Assembly (NCBI RefSeq): GCF_900215465.1
Contig: NZ_OBEH01000005.1
Coordinates: forward strand, 62,001-126,000
Reading direction: 5' to 3'
Length of the DNA: 64,000 bases
Source: Flagellimonas pacifica
Lineage (GTDB): Bacteria > Bacteroidota > Bacteroidia > Flavobacteriales > Flavobacteriaceae
Shown: positions 8,698-17,705 of the stretch, piece by piece
Layout: each line of letters starts with the position of its first letter
Position numbering within the stretch: position 1 is the first letter of the stretch
Made by a program: the position numbers and the translations under genes
The notes under the pieces: model-generated
Database searches by the model: none
What the model saw: the letters and a program-made list of their open reading frames with translations, nothing else
What the model was told of the DNA's origin: nothing

Positions 8698-9446
8698 TTG
8701 CCACGATAAAATACAATTCCAGAAACCACAAAATAGATTTATCCAAACCTTTGGATATTTCAATTCCACTTCAGGATGGAAAAAACAACTTGAACGCCTG
8801 GTATTTAGATTCACCTAGAATTGAACCTCACCAAGAAGGAGATTTTATTGGAAAGGTATCGGAAGGGGCACCAGTAAATTTTAATGACATATGGTTCAAT
8901 CCGCACTCGCATGTGACCCATACAGAATGTTTGGGTCATATTACTGATAGCTTTTATTCCATTAATCAAAAACTAAAACAATTCTTTTTCTTGGCAGAAG
9001 TAATTACGGTTGCACCCGAAAAAAGAAAGAAGGACTTCGTGATATCGGATAAGCAGTTAAAATATGCTTTGGGCAACAAAAAAAGGGATGCATTGGTCAT
9101 ACGCACCATTCCAAACCTTAAGGACAAACTTTCAAGGCAATATTCCAATTCTAATCCGCCATACCTTTTGGAATCCGCCGCGAAATATCTTGTTGAAAAA
9201 GGAATTGACCATTTGTTGGTGGATCTTCCATCGGTTGACAAGGAAAAGGATGAAGGAGCACTGTTGTCCCATAACGCTTTTTGGAATATAAAGGGGAAAC
9301 CAAGAATCAATGCAACCATCACCGAGTTTATCTATGTAGCCAATACCATAGAGGATGGCTGTTATTTTTTAAACCTCCAAGTGGCACCCTTTGAAAACGA
9401 TGCGAGTCCTAGTAGACCGGTATTATACAAACCTATTCGCGAATAA
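8694..9446 (+). CDS. Cyclase-family protein (kynurenine formamidase-like)
   Basis: A 250-residue member of the cyclase family (PF04199-like). The metal-binding motif region reads FNPHSHVTHTECLGHI, a variant of the usual HxGTHxDxPxH, and LVDLPSVD and the C-terminal strands also fit. The His residues could still bind metal, but the usual Asp is replaced (THTEC), so activity as a formamidase is uncertain. It overlaps hemW by four bases. Confidence 0.8.
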   Translation: MIATIKYNSRNHKIDLSKPLDISIPLQDGKNNLNAWYLDSPRIEPHQEGDFIGKVSEGAPVNFNDIWFNPHSHVTHTECLGHITDSFYSINQKLKQFFFLAEVITVAPEKRKKDFVISDKQLKYALGNKKRDALVIRTIPNLKDKLSRQYSNSNPPYLLESAAKYLVEKGIDHLLVDLPSVDKEKDEGALLSHNAFWNIKGKPRINATITEFIYVANTIEDGCYFLNLQVAPFENDASPSRPVLYKPIRE

Positions 9447-9474
9447 ATTCTTCTCAATCTTCATATATTTAGAC

Positions 9475-10098
9475 ATGGATAGTATTTTGGAAGCTTTTTT
9501 GGGACTTGTTCTTGGAGCTATACTTATGTATTGGTTGGTCTCTTTTTTTCGGAAGAAAAAGAGTAAAGAGGTGACCAAGCAACAATCTACGGTCTTGTTG
9601 GACAAAATCAAGAGCGTTTGCAAGCTGATTTCTGTTGAGGGAGATTTTGCAGAGATTTATCATTATGAGAATACTAAGGGAGGTTTAATGAACCTTCTGA
9701 ACAGTAAAAAGAAAGCATTGGTAATTGTAAAAGCTAAAGCACACATAGGATATGATCTTCAAAAATTGGGATTGAAAGCAGATAATAAGAACAAAAAGAT
9801 TGTTCTTACCAACTTTCCGGAGCCAGAAGTGCTTTCCATTGAACCCGAGCTACAATATTATGATGTAAAGAATGGATTGTTCAATAGTTTTTCTTCGGAA
9901 GACCTCACTAAGGTCAATCAAGAAGCCAAAGATCATATACGACAAAAAATACCTGAGAGTGGCCTGATGCAAACGGCAAGAAAGGAAGCCTTGCAGGCCG
10001 TGTTGTTGGTAGAAAAAATTGTAGAGACAATAGGGTGGACTTTGGACTACTCTGCTCTGGAAATTACAAATAGAGAAAAACAAGCTTTGAAGGAATAG
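9475..10098 (+). CDS. DUF4230 domain protein, membrane-anchored
   Basis: A 207-residue protein with one N-terminal membrane segment (LEAFLGLVLGAILMYWLVSFF) and a soluble DUF4230 domain. I chose MDSILEAF at 9475; an upstream Met would overlap the cyclase gene by 56 bp and add residues unlike the family. DUF4230 proteins are widespread in Bacteroidota and have no established function. Confidence 0.85.
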   Translation: MDSILEAFLGLVLGAILMYWLVSFFRKKKSKEVTKQQSTVLLDKIKSVCKLISVEGDFAEIYHYENTKGGLMNLLNSKKKALVIVKAKAHIGYDLQKLGLKADNKNKKIVLTNFPEPEVLSIEPELQYYDVKNGLFNSFSSEDLTKVNQEAKDHIRQKIPESGLMQTARKEALQAVLLVEKIVETIGWTLDYSALEITNREKQALKE

Positions 10099-10104
10099 TT
10101 AATT

Positions 10105-10509
10105 ATGAAAACTGGAATTATTACTTTCTTATTGATTATGGCAATTACAACAACTGGACTTGCACAAACTAATGATACTATGAAAACCTTTGACCCTGCC
10201 TTTGCCCATACCGTTTATTTTTGGTTTAAAAATCCTGATAACAAATCAGATATGGAAAGATTTGAAGCTTCACTTACAACCTTTTTAAAGAATTCCAAGT
10301 TCGCCAAAACTAATTTTGTAGGCAAGCCACCCGAAGCTACTAGGGATGTGGTTGATGGTTCATTCACCTATTCATTAATTGTAACCTTTGAATCTGCCAA
10401 AGCGCAAGAGGGATATCAAAATGAAGAAGCCCATTTAATCTTTATAGAAGAATGTAAGGATTTATGGGAAAAAGTAATTGTGTACGATTCATTTGGAATA
10501 AAACAATGA
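10105..10509 (+). CDS. Exported Dabb (stress-responsive A/B barrel) domain protein
   Basis: A 134-residue protein with a signal peptide (MKTGIITFLLIMAITTTGLAQ) followed by one Dabb domain. The motifs FAHTVYFWFKNP, DVVDGSFTYSLIVTFES and HLIFIEECKDLW are family-typical. Dabb domains form dimeric alpha/beta barrels; most are cytoplasmic, so an exported one is slightly unusual. It overlaps the next gene by four bases (ATGA). Confidence 0.85.
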   Translation: MKTGIITFLLIMAITTTGLAQTNDTMKTFDPAFAHTVYFWFKNPDNKSDMERFEASLTTFLKNSKFAKTNFVGKPPEATRDVVDGSFTYSLIVTFESAKAQEGYQNEEAHLIFIEECKDLWEKVIVYDSFGIKQ

Positions 10510-10862
10510 ATATAGAAGAGCTTAGGACATATTGTCTTGATAAAAAGGGAGTGACTGAAGAGTTGCCTTTTGATGAGCACACCTTGGTATTTAAGGTAAT
10601 GGGAAAAATGTATGCATTAATTCCGTTGCAAAGGATTCCGCCGCAGTGCAATTTGAAATGTAATCCAGAAAGAGCAATTGAACTTAGGGAGCAGTATGAT
10701 GGAGTCATTACTCCGGGATATCATATGAGCAAAAAACATTGGAACACACTTTTTTTGGATAACCTGCCTCCCACTTTTGTTAAGGAACTGGTGAACCATT
10801 CCTATGATTTAGTGGTATCTGGTCTAACAAAGAAACTAAAGACCGAATTGGATTCTATTTAG
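10506..10862 (+). CDS. MmcQ/YjbR-family protein
   Basis: A 118-residue protein of the MmcQ/YjbR family with the double-wing fold. Visible family features are TEELPFDEHTLVFKVMGKMYALI, NLKCNPERAIELREQY and GYHMSKKHWNTLFLD. The start MNIEELRTYC at 10506 overlaps the stop of the Dabb gene. The family is tied to DNA-binding-like folds, but no precise function is known. Confidence 0.88.
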   Translation: MNIEELRTYCLDKKGVTEELPFDEHTLVFKVMGKMYALIPLQRIPPQCNLKCNPERAIELREQYDGVITPGYHMSKKHWNTLFLDNLPPTFVKELVNHSYDLVVSGLTKKLKTELDSI

Positions 10863-10995
10863 GGATAATAAGAAAAATCCTTTAGATTTCACCGAAACAT
10901 TTTTGCTGTTCATCGACAGTTTCCCCAGATTTAACTATTTTGTAGTCCTTTTCTGAGGATAATTTGAAAATTTTGTATCCTAAATTAATAGTGCC

Positions 10996-11394
10996 ATGAA
11001 TGTGCTTTTCATAGAAGACGATATGATTGAAACAATGAAATTGCAGCGCGCAATTTCAAAGTTTGATTGCAAGCACAAGATTATTGAGGCTAAAAATGGA
11101 GAGGAAGCCTTAGAAATCTTAAGGGAAGGAGCATTGCCCGATATTATCTTACTGGATTTAAACATGCCCAGAATGAGTGGAATAGAATTCCTATCCATTA
11201 TTAAGGCAGATGATCGACTTAAATACTTGCCAACCATTATTTTGACCACATCGGAAAATAGGGTGGATTTATTGAAATGCTTTGAAATTGGCATAGCCGG
11301 TTACATTATAAAGCCTCTAAAATATGAGGATTACGAATCTAAACTTAAAAAGGTTTTTGATTACTGGGAAGTCAGTGAATTGATCAAAGGCTAA
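10996..11394 (+). CDS. Stand-alone response-regulator receiver protein
   Basis: A 132-residue CheY-like protein with no output domain. The acidic pair is near residues 7-9 (FIEDDM), the phosphoacceptor is Asp54 (ILLDLNMP), the Thr region is IILTTSE, and Lys106 is the conserved lysine. It lies directly upstream of the H-NOX operon; the distal repeat of that operon's promoter overlaps its stop codon. It may take phosphate from one of the kinases downstream, as diffusible receivers often do, but it has its own upstream region. Confidence 0.92.
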   Translation: MNVLFIEDDMIETMKLQRAISKFDCKHKIIEAKNGEEALEILREGALPDIILLDLNMPRMSGIEFLSIIKADDRLKYLPTIILTTSENRVDLLKCFEIGIAGYIIKPLKYEDYESKLKKVFDYWEVSELIKG

Positions 11395-11453
11395 CAAAAA
11401 TCGGTATTTCACAACATTCTTTTTTATATTAAGTAGTACAATTCCTACTTTTA
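11391..11453 (+). promoter_or_regulatory. Activator-type promoter of the H-NOX operon (shared architecture, site 1)
   Basis: CTAACA (11391-11396) and ACAACA (11411-11416) are direct repeats 20 bp apart. A -7 box TACTTTTA (11446-11453) begins 35 bp after the second. Between them AAGTAG-N8-CTACTT (11431-11450) is a perfect-arm dyad. There is no -33 TTG, which suggests activator dependence. The same arrangement recurs at 22798, 31544 and 44730. Confidence 0.65.
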
Positions 11454-11471
11454 ATTCATAATACTCTTATT

Positions 11472-12014
11472 ATGAAAGGAATTGTTTTTACAGAGTTTTT
11501 AGAAATGGTTGAAGCTACCTATGGATTGGAGGTTGTGGATATCATTATTGAAAACTGCGATCTTCCTTCTGGTGGAGCTTACACTTCTGTAGGTACGTAT
11601 GATTTCAACGAAATGGTAAGCTTAATTTCTGCATTGAGCAATACCACCGGTATATCCCAACAAAATCTGCTATACTCATTTGGATATTATTTGTTTGAAG
11701 GTCTTGTGTCTGCACACCCAGATGTAGTTTCAAGTTATAAAAACCCGATTGGCCTTTTATACTGTATAGAAGATCATATACATGTACATGTTAAAAAACT
11801 CTATCCAGACGCTGAACTCCCCAAATTCAAAATTCTTTCCAGAACCGATAATTCATTGGAAATGATTTACAGTTCTTCACGTGGGTTGTACGCTCTTGCA
11901 CATGGTTTGATCGTAAAGACATTTGAGCATTTTGAAAAAGTAGTAAAAGTGGATTATAAATTATTGAATGAAAGCGGCACAGAAGTCAGGTTCGAGATTG
12001 TCCAAAATGGATAA
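11472..12014 (+). CDS. H-NOX heme-based nitric oxide sensor
   Basis: A 180-residue H-NOX domain protein. His104 (EDHIHVHVKKLYPDA) is in the place of the proximal heme ligand, and Tyr133, Ser135 and Arg137 form the YxSxR motif that binds the heme propionates, with the same numbering as characterised bacterial H-NOX proteins. In facultative bacteria such H-NOX proteins bind NO and change the activity of a partner histidine kinase. The gene overlaps the downstream PAS histidine kinase by eight bases, which supports that pairing. Confidence 0.95.
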   Translation: MKGIVFTEFLEMVEATYGLEVVDIIIENCDLPSGGAYTSVGTYDFNEMVSLISALSNTTGISQQNLLYSFGYYLFEGLVSAHPDVVSSYKNPIGLLYCIEDHIHVHVKKLYPDAELPKFKILSRTDNSLEMIYSSSRGLYALAHGLIVKTFEHFEKVVKVDYKLLNESGTEVRFEIVQNG

Positions 12015-14388
12015 TAACCAAGTTTCCATATTAAAACGTGCATTGGAACGGGAAAAAAAGGCCCGTAAAACTGCTGAAGGTCTTTTGGAAAGTAAGGCCA
12101 AGGAATTGTATGATGCCTCTCTTCATCTAAAGGAAGCCAATGGACGCTTAGAAGCTTTGTTGAACAATAAGGGAGATCGAATTGATAGTGCTTTTATCAA
12201 TATAATAGATCCCTACGTGGTTATGGATATGATGACCAACGTAATCAACATGAATGCTTCTGCAAAGGAGTTTTTGGGTTATGATCATACCAAAGAAAAG
12301 GTAAACCTATCCAATTTGGTTCACCCAGATTACTTGGAGTATACAGCAGAATCTTTCAAGACCTTAATGCAGGTTGGAATACTTAATAACTATTCGGCCA
12401 AAATAATTACCAAAACCCATGGAGAGAGATTCGTTAACATAAATGCAAGCCTTGTTTACAATGAAAGTGGAAGTCCTATTGCGGCCCAAGGTGTAATTCG
12501 AGATATTACCCAGGAGGCTGAGATTCGAAAACTCTTGGAAAATCAGAAAAAGCAACAAGACATAATTGTTGAAAATTCCTCTTTGGGGATTCTGTTGATT
12601 GTAAAGGATAAAATAATAAAGGCTAATAAGTCTTTTGTAGAACTTTTGGGATATTCAGAGCTAGAACTTAAAAAACTGTCAATTAATGATATCTCTTCAT
12701 TGGAGGATAGCAACCTATACGAGAATTTATTACAGAAAAGTTTGGAGAATGATTCCAAAAAATTCTCAATAGTCCGAAAATTTCACAAGAAGAATGGAGA
12801 CACTTTGTATGGTAAAACCTCCATGAGCTCCTTAATGGATTCAAGTGGAGATATAGAATATAGCGTTGCCATGATTGAGGACATTACTCATGAAAAGATT
12901 TCTGAAGAAAAACTAAGGGCTTCTGAGGAGCGTATGGCCACCTTGATCAAGAACTTGCAGACTGGGATCCTATTGGAAGACCAGAACAGAAAGATTGTTT
13001 TGGCCAATCAAAAATTTTGTGACCTGTTTGGCATTCCAGTATCTCCAGATGTTTTAAAAGGTGTTGATAGTGGAAAGTCTATCCATAAGTATAAAAACAT
13101 GTTCCTAGAGCCAGAGATGTCAATGAAAAGAATAGACCATGTTGTGAAAAAGAAAGAAGTTGTCACAGCTGATGAAATGGAACTTTTGGATGGGAGAACG
13201 TTTGAACGAGACTACATTCCTTTATTCAATAATGACGAATACCAAGGGCATTTATGGAGTTATAATGACGTAACCCTAAGAAAGAATTATCGGAAGAATC
13301 TTGAAATACAGAAGGAGAAGTACAGTAGCATAATAGCGAATATGAACCTTGGATTGGTTGAGGTTGATAGTGATGAGAACATTTTGATGGTCAATCAAAG
13401 TTTTAGCGATATGGTTGGTGTTCCAACAAAAGATTTAATTGGAAAACATGCCAAAGAGGCCATCCACATTATTGAAGAAGATAGGGAAAAATTGGAACTA
13501 CATACCCAAAAAAGAAAAGAAGGGGTTTCAGATTCGTATGAGGTAGCGGTAAAAATTGGGAATGGTGAAAAACGATATTGGTTGATTAGTGGAGCTCCCA
13601 GATATGATGATGCTGGAAAAATTATAGGCTCCATTGGAATCCATCTGGATATTACCGAACAGAAGAACCTTGAACTTCAAAAAGAAGATCTATTAAAAGA
13701 ATTGGAAGCAAGTAACAAAGGCTTACAAGAATATGCGCATATTGTTTCTCATGACCTTAAATCTCCTTTAAGAAGTGTAAGCGCATTGGCCACTTGGCTG
13801 TATGATGACTATAAAGATTCTCTAGATGAAAATGGTAGGTACAACTTAAAAATGATGCAGGAAAAAATTGAAGGGATGGATAAGTTGATAACAGGGATTC
13901 TTAAATATTCTACCGTGAACAGTGATACCTTGGATAATACCAGTGTGGATATAAATGAGGTTATTCGAGAAATTGAGGAGATTATTTATATCCCTGAAAA
14001 TGTAAAGATAAAAACCAAAAAGAAATTGCCATCCATTAAAGCAGATAAGACCAAAATTCATCAGTTGTTTCAAAACTTTTTGAGCAATGCAGTTGTGAAT
14101 ATTGATAAAAAAGATGGATTGGTAGAGATAGATTGTAAAGAAAATAAAACCCATTGGGAGTTTAGCATAAAGGATAACGGTGTCGGTATCCCAAAAGAAT
14201 ATCACGAGAAAATTTTTCAAATATTCCAATCCATTGGTAGTAATGAACGTTCCACTGGAATTGGACTTTCCATAGTCAAAAAAATTATTGACAGATACCA
14301 CGGAAAAGTTTGGTTGGAAAGTGAGATTGGAGAAGGAACAACCTTCTATTTTACATTGCAAAAAGAATCTAAAATTAAGAAAACATGA
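12007..14388 (+). CDS. Multi-PAS histidine kinase partnered with H-NOX
   Basis: A 793-residue kinase with no obvious membrane segment. An N-terminal coiled coil (about 8-55) is followed by four PAS-like domains (about 60-175, 185-295, 308-425, 435-555), a HisKA domain with phosphoacceptor His582 (IVSHDLKSPLRS) and a HATPase domain (NAVVN, DNGVGIP, GIGLSIVKK). I chose the ATG at 12007, which follows the H-NOX reading frame closely; an upstream in-frame ATG at 11968 would extend the overlap. Its HisKA/HATPase half is strikingly like that of the second kinase of the operon, so both probably feed the same HPt. It ends in an ATGA overlap with the FIST gene. Confidence 0.93.
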   Translation: MDNNQVSILKRALEREKKARKTAEGLLESKAKELYDASLHLKEANGRLEALLNNKGDRIDSAFINIIDPYVVMDMMTNVINMNASAKEFLGYDHTKEKVNLSNLVHPDYLEYTAESFKTLMQVGILNNYSAKIITKTHGERFVNINASLVYNESGSPIAAQGVIRDITQEAEIRKLLENQKKQQDIIVENSSLGILLIVKDKIIKANKSFVELLGYSELELKKLSINDISSLEDSNLYENLLQKSLENDSKKFSIVRKFHKKNGDTLYGKTSMSSLMDSSGDIEYSVAMIEDITHEKISEEKLRASEERMATLIKNLQTGILLEDQNRKIVLANQKFCDLFGIPVSPDVLKGVDSGKSIHKYKNMFLEPEMSMKRIDHVVKKKEVVTADEMELLDGRTFERDYIPLFNNDEYQGHLWSYNDVTLRKNYRKNLEIQKEKYSSIIANMNLGLVEVDSDENILMVNQSFSDMVGVPTKDLIGKHAKEAIHIIEEDREKLELHTQKRKEGVSDSYEVAVKIGNGEKRYWLISGAPRYDDAGKIIGSIGIHLDITEQKNLELQKEDLLKELEASNKGLQEYAHIVSHDLKSPLRSVSALATWLYDDYKDSLDENGRYNLKMMQEKIEGMDKLITGILKYSTVNSDTLDNTSVDINEVIREIEEIIYIPENVKIKTKKKLPSIKADKTKIHQLFQNFLSNAVVNIDKKDGLVEIDCKENKTHWEFSIKDNGVGIPKEYHEKIFQIFQSIGSNERSTGIGLSIVKKIIDRYHGKVWLESEIGEGTTFYFTLQKESKIKKT

Positions 14389-15512
14389 AAGTAAATCAAG
14401 CAAAACGCCTTAAAGGCGGAGAATGGGAACTTATAAAAGACCAACCGTTGAAGGAACCATTGGTATTGATATTTGGGGACAGATATCTCTTAGAATCAGA
14501 GAAAATATATGATGAGGTGAGAGAACTATATCCTGATGGGCATTTGGTTTTTGGATCTACCTCTGGAGAGATTATGGAAACCAATGTATATGAAGAGAGT
14601 ATTGCTATTACGGCAATTGAATTTGAAAGGACAAAGTTTGAAATTGTAAGCGAAAATGTATCCGATTATGTGGATATAGAAAAGATGGGGTTGGCTATTT
14701 CAAATCAATTCAATGCCAAAAAATTAAACCATATGTTCATTGTTTCAGATGGTAGTTTTGTAAATGGTAGTGGGTTGATTGATGGACTTGAATCGGCTGA
14801 AGGATTTGAGGCTTCCATTACAGGTGGTCTGTGCGGGGATGGAGCCAGATTTGAAAAAACACTTACTTCATACAACGAAAGTCCAAAACAAGGAGAGGTT
14901 GTGGCGATTGGGTTTTATGGCGAAGATTTGGAAGTGTCTTATGCCAATTTTGGTGGTTGGACGCCTTTTGGTCCTGAAAGGACAATTACCAAATCTGAAG
15001 GAAATGTACTCTATGAAATTGACGGAAAACCAGCCCTTGATTTATATAAAAAATACTTAGGAGATAAAGCTGATGAGCTTCCGCAAGCAGCACTTCTATA
15101 TCCATTAACTGTTCAGCAGAATGATGAATCGGAGCCACTGGTACGTACAATTCTTAATATAGATGAAGATGCCAATTCCATGATTTTGGCTGGGGACATG
15201 CCATTAAACTCTAAAGTGCAATTGATGATGTCCACAATGGATGATATTGCGGAAGGAGCTTCCAATGCGGCAGAGTTGGCCATGAGGGACAGAAAAAGTA
15301 AACCTGAACTGGCCATATTGGTAAGTTGTGTAGGAAGAAAACTGGTACTTGACCAGCGTACCGAGGATGAGATTGAAGAAGTAGCTGATATTATCGGAAA
15401 TCAGGCCATGATAACGGGGTTCTATTCTTATGGAGAAATGGCGCCATTTGCAGGCAAGAATGAATGCCAATTACACAACCAAACCATGACCTTAACATTA
15501 TTGAGTGAATAA
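14385..15512 (+). CDS. FIST domain protein, candidate NosP-type NO sensor
   Basis: A 375-residue FIST protein (FIST_N then FIST_C). Visible blocks are VFGSTSGEIM, SITGGLCGDGA, VVAIGFYG and, in the C-terminal part, GFYSYGEMAPFAGKNECQLHNQTMTL, the common FIST_C ending. FIST proteins encoded beside a histidine kinase include NosP, a heme protein that senses NO and inhibits its kinase. The heme ligand cannot be assigned by eye, so NosP identity is an inference from family and neighbourhood. It lies between two kinase genes, overlapping the first by four bases and abutting the second. Confidence 0.88.
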   Translation: MKVNQAKRLKGGEWELIKDQPLKEPLVLIFGDRYLLESEKIYDEVRELYPDGHLVFGSTSGEIMETNVYEESIAITAIEFERTKFEIVSENVSDYVDIEKMGLAISNQFNAKKLNHMFIVSDGSFVNGSGLIDGLESAEGFEASITGGLCGDGARFEKTLTSYNESPKQGEVVAIGFYGEDLEVSYANFGGWTPFGPERTITKSEGNVLYEIDGKPALDLYKKYLGDKADELPQAALLYPLTVQQNDESEPLVRTILNIDEDANSMILAGDMPLNSKVQLMMSTMDDIAEGASNAAELAMRDRKSKPELAILVSCVGRKLVLDQRTEDEIEEVADIIGNQAMITGFYSYGEMAPFAGKNECQLHNQTMTLTLLSE

Positions 15513-16571
15513 ATGCATTCTTTACTTAAAAGACAAATAAAGAAGTTTTTACCCAAGGAATTGGCAGAACATCCAGAGTTAGAGGTGTTTTTTGATTCCA
15601 TTAGTAAATCGTATTCAGATTTTGATGAAAAACTGAAAATGATTCAACGGGCCACGTCTTTAAGTTCAGAAGAATTGTACGCTGCTAATTTGCAATTGAA
15701 CAAGGAGGCGGAGAGCCAACGAAAGGTATTGAAATCCTTAAGTAGGGCAGTGGCCTCCATGCAGGATAAAACCAGTGATCGGTTAAATGGTAAGTTGGAT
15801 GTAAACCCACAAAAATTGGTAGAGGATATTGAGCAACAAGCACATAAACTTGTTGAGATTACCGCTGAAAAGGATATGCTCCTAAAGAATTTAGAGCAGC
15901 AGAACGAATCACTGAACAATTATGCCCACATGGTGTCGCATGATCTAAAATCCCCTATACGTAATGTACACTCTCTGGTAAGTTGGGTGTTTGAGGACGG
16001 ACAAGAAGGGTTTAAGGAACAGAGTAGGGAGAATGTGCAATTGATTTTTCAGAATTTATCAAAAATGGATAGCCTTATTGATGGCATATTAAGACATTCA
16101 ACTATAGATTCTATTCAAGAAAGTGCAGTAATAATTGATATTAACCAATTGATTGATGAAATAGAACAAACTATATATGTTCCGGATAATATAACTATAA
16201 AGAGGAGTAAAAAATTACCCAAACTTTTTACTGGAAAATATAGAATAGAGCAGTTGTTCAAAAATTTAATTACAAATGCTATTACCGCTACAGAGCATAA
16301 TCCTGATGGTTACATTATGATCGATGTAAAGCAGGAAAAAGATGGATGGTTGTTCAGTATAACCGATAACGGAAAAGGAATTCCAAAGCATTTACAAACT
16401 GGGATTTTTGGAATGTTTAAAAAATTGGAGAACAACTCTGGAGCTACGGGTATTGGCCTTGCTCTGGTAAAGAAGATCATTAACTATTATAAGGGGGACA
16501 TCTGGCTATCTTCTGAAGAGAATATGGGAACCACGTTCTTTTTTACAATTAAAAACAAGTATAATGGCTGA
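15513..16571 (+). CDS. Soluble histidine kinase paired with the FIST protein
   Basis: A 352-residue kinase without PAS domains. The N-terminal segment (LLKRQIKKFLPKELAEHPEL, then a coiled coil to about residue 130) resembles that of kinases encoded next to FIST/NosP genes. HisKA has phosphoacceptor His143 (MVSHDLKSPIRN), and HATPase motifs are NAITATEHN, DNGKGIP and GIGLALVKK. It starts at the first base after the FIST stop codon and overlaps the HPt gene by eight bases, which argues for one translationally coupled relay. Confidence 0.93.
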   Translation: MHSLLKRQIKKFLPKELAEHPELEVFFDSISKSYSDFDEKLKMIQRATSLSSEELYAANLQLNKEAESQRKVLKSLSRAVASMQDKTSDRLNGKLDVNPQKLVEDIEQQAHKLVEITAEKDMLLKNLEQQNESLNNYAHMVSHDLKSPIRNVHSLVSWVFEDGQEGFKEQSRENVQLIFQNLSKMDSLIDGILRHSTIDSIQESAVIIDINQLIDEIEQTIYVPDNITIKRSKKLPKLFTGKYRIEQLFKNLITNAITATEHNPDGYIMIDVKQEKDGWLFSITDNGKGIPKHLQTGIFGMFKKLENNSGATGIGLALVKKIINYYKGDIWLSSEENMGTTFFFTIKNKYNG

Positions 16572-16887
16572 AACACCAAACCTTGACTATATAAAAGAGA
16601 TTTCTGGAGGTAATGAAGAATTTGAAAAGAAATTCTTGACCATTATCCAAACGGAATTTCCAAAGGAGAAGAACGATTATATTGAATATTTGGAATCCGA
16701 AAATTTGGAGGAATCTGCAAAAATTGTTCATAAGATAAAGCACAAGCTTGGGATTTTAGGACTTACAAACGGTTACAAACTTGCCGTTAAGTTTGAAGAA
16801 GATCTTAAGTATGGAGATACAAAGCTCAAAGAAGAGTTTCATGAAATATTGCAATCCGTTGAGGAGTTCATTTTAAAAATAGCCTAA
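16564..16887 (+). CDS. HPt phosphotransfer protein
   Basis: A 107-residue four-helix HPt domain protein. The phosphoacceptor is His56 in IVHKIKHKLGILGL, matching the AHxLKGxxxxLG pattern of HPt domains apart from a His in place of the Gly after Lys. It lies after two kinases and before a LytTR response regulator and so is the likely shared node: kinase His to kinase-free receiver via this protein. Note that neither kinase carries its own receiver domain, so transfer into the HPt would need a receiver, such as the one at 10996, or reversal through the LytTR receiver. Confidence 0.88.
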   Translation: MAETPNLDYIKEISGGNEEFEKKFLTIIQTEFPKEKNDYIEYLESENLEESAKIVHKIKHKLGILGLTNGYKLAVKFEEDLKYGDTKLKEEFHEILQSVEEFILKIA

Positions 16888-16888
16888 A

Positions 16889-17599
16889 GTGAGATGTATT
16901 ATTGTAGACGATGAATCAAGTGCTAGGGCCATTGTTGTGGAACTATGCAAAACCATTCCCAACATGGAGGTGGTTGCCGAGTTTCCAAATGCGCTGGAAG
17001 CCCTAAAGTTTTTAAAACACACCTCGGTCGACCTCATTTTTTTGGATATACATATGCCAAAACTTACGGGCGTTGACTTTATTGAAATGGTTACCGACCC
17101 TCCTAAAATTGTATTGACCACATCCGACAAGGACTTTGCAATTGAAGCCTATGGTTATGAATTTATTGTGGATTATTTGGTAAAACCAATAACCCAGGAA
17201 CGATTTCAAAAGTGCGCAACAAAGTTGGAGAATGCCTTTAACAAATTACCATTGGAAAAGGTGGAAACCAATACAGGGTTAAATGAGGACGAAGATTTAT
17301 ATATCAATATAGATCGACGATTGATCAAATTGAAATTTAGGGACATTCAGATTATTGAGGCCCAAGGCGATTATATTGAGATAAAGACGCAAAAAGAACG
17401 ATATAGAGTGCATTCCACACTTAAAAAAATAAAGGAAAAACTTCCAGAATCCAGATTTCTTCAAATACACCGGTCGTTCATCATAAATTTTACGCAAATA
17501 ATAGATATACAAGACAACAGTGTGCTAATAGAGCGTAATGTGATACCAATAAGTAGATCGAATAGACCAGAATTGATGCAACGATTGAATCTTTTATAA
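16889..17599 (+). CDS. LytTR-family response regulator
   Basis: A 236-residue response regulator: receiver (1-120; acidic pair at Asp7-Asp8, phosphoacceptor Asp53 in FLDIHMP, Lys99) and LytTR DNA-binding domain (about 137-235; INIDRRLIKLKFRDI, EAQGDYIEI, FLQIHRSFIIN). The start is GTG at 16889; any later Met would delete the receiver's first strand. It is the only DNA-binding protein of the NO-sensing operon and hence the probable output. LytTR activators bind paired direct repeats about two helical turns apart upstream of the promoter; such pairs occur at four promoters of the window. Confidence 0.95.
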   Translation: MRCIIVDDESSARAIVVELCKTIPNMEVVAEFPNALEALKFLKHTSVDLIFLDIHMPKLTGVDFIEMVTDPPKIVLTTSDKDFAIEAYGYEFIVDYLVKPITQERFQKCATKLENAFNKLPLEKVETNTGLNEDEDLYINIDRRLIKLKFRDIQIIEAQGDYIEIKTQKERYRVHSTLKKIKEKLPESRFLQIHRSFIINFTQIIDIQDNSVLIERNVIPISRSNRPELMQRLNLL

Positions 17600-17705
17600 A
17601 AAGAAAGAAAAATACTACAATTTAACAATTATTTTACGTTACTATATATGAGCACTTTTATGAAAATGTTAGGACGATGAAATAACCAATTAAATCTTTT
17701 AGCAT

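Noticed and set aside
17622..17660. TTAACA plus CACTTTTA before the STAS gene as another copy of the shared promoter
   Set aside because: The distance is 31 bp rather than 34-35 and no paired hexamer is present.
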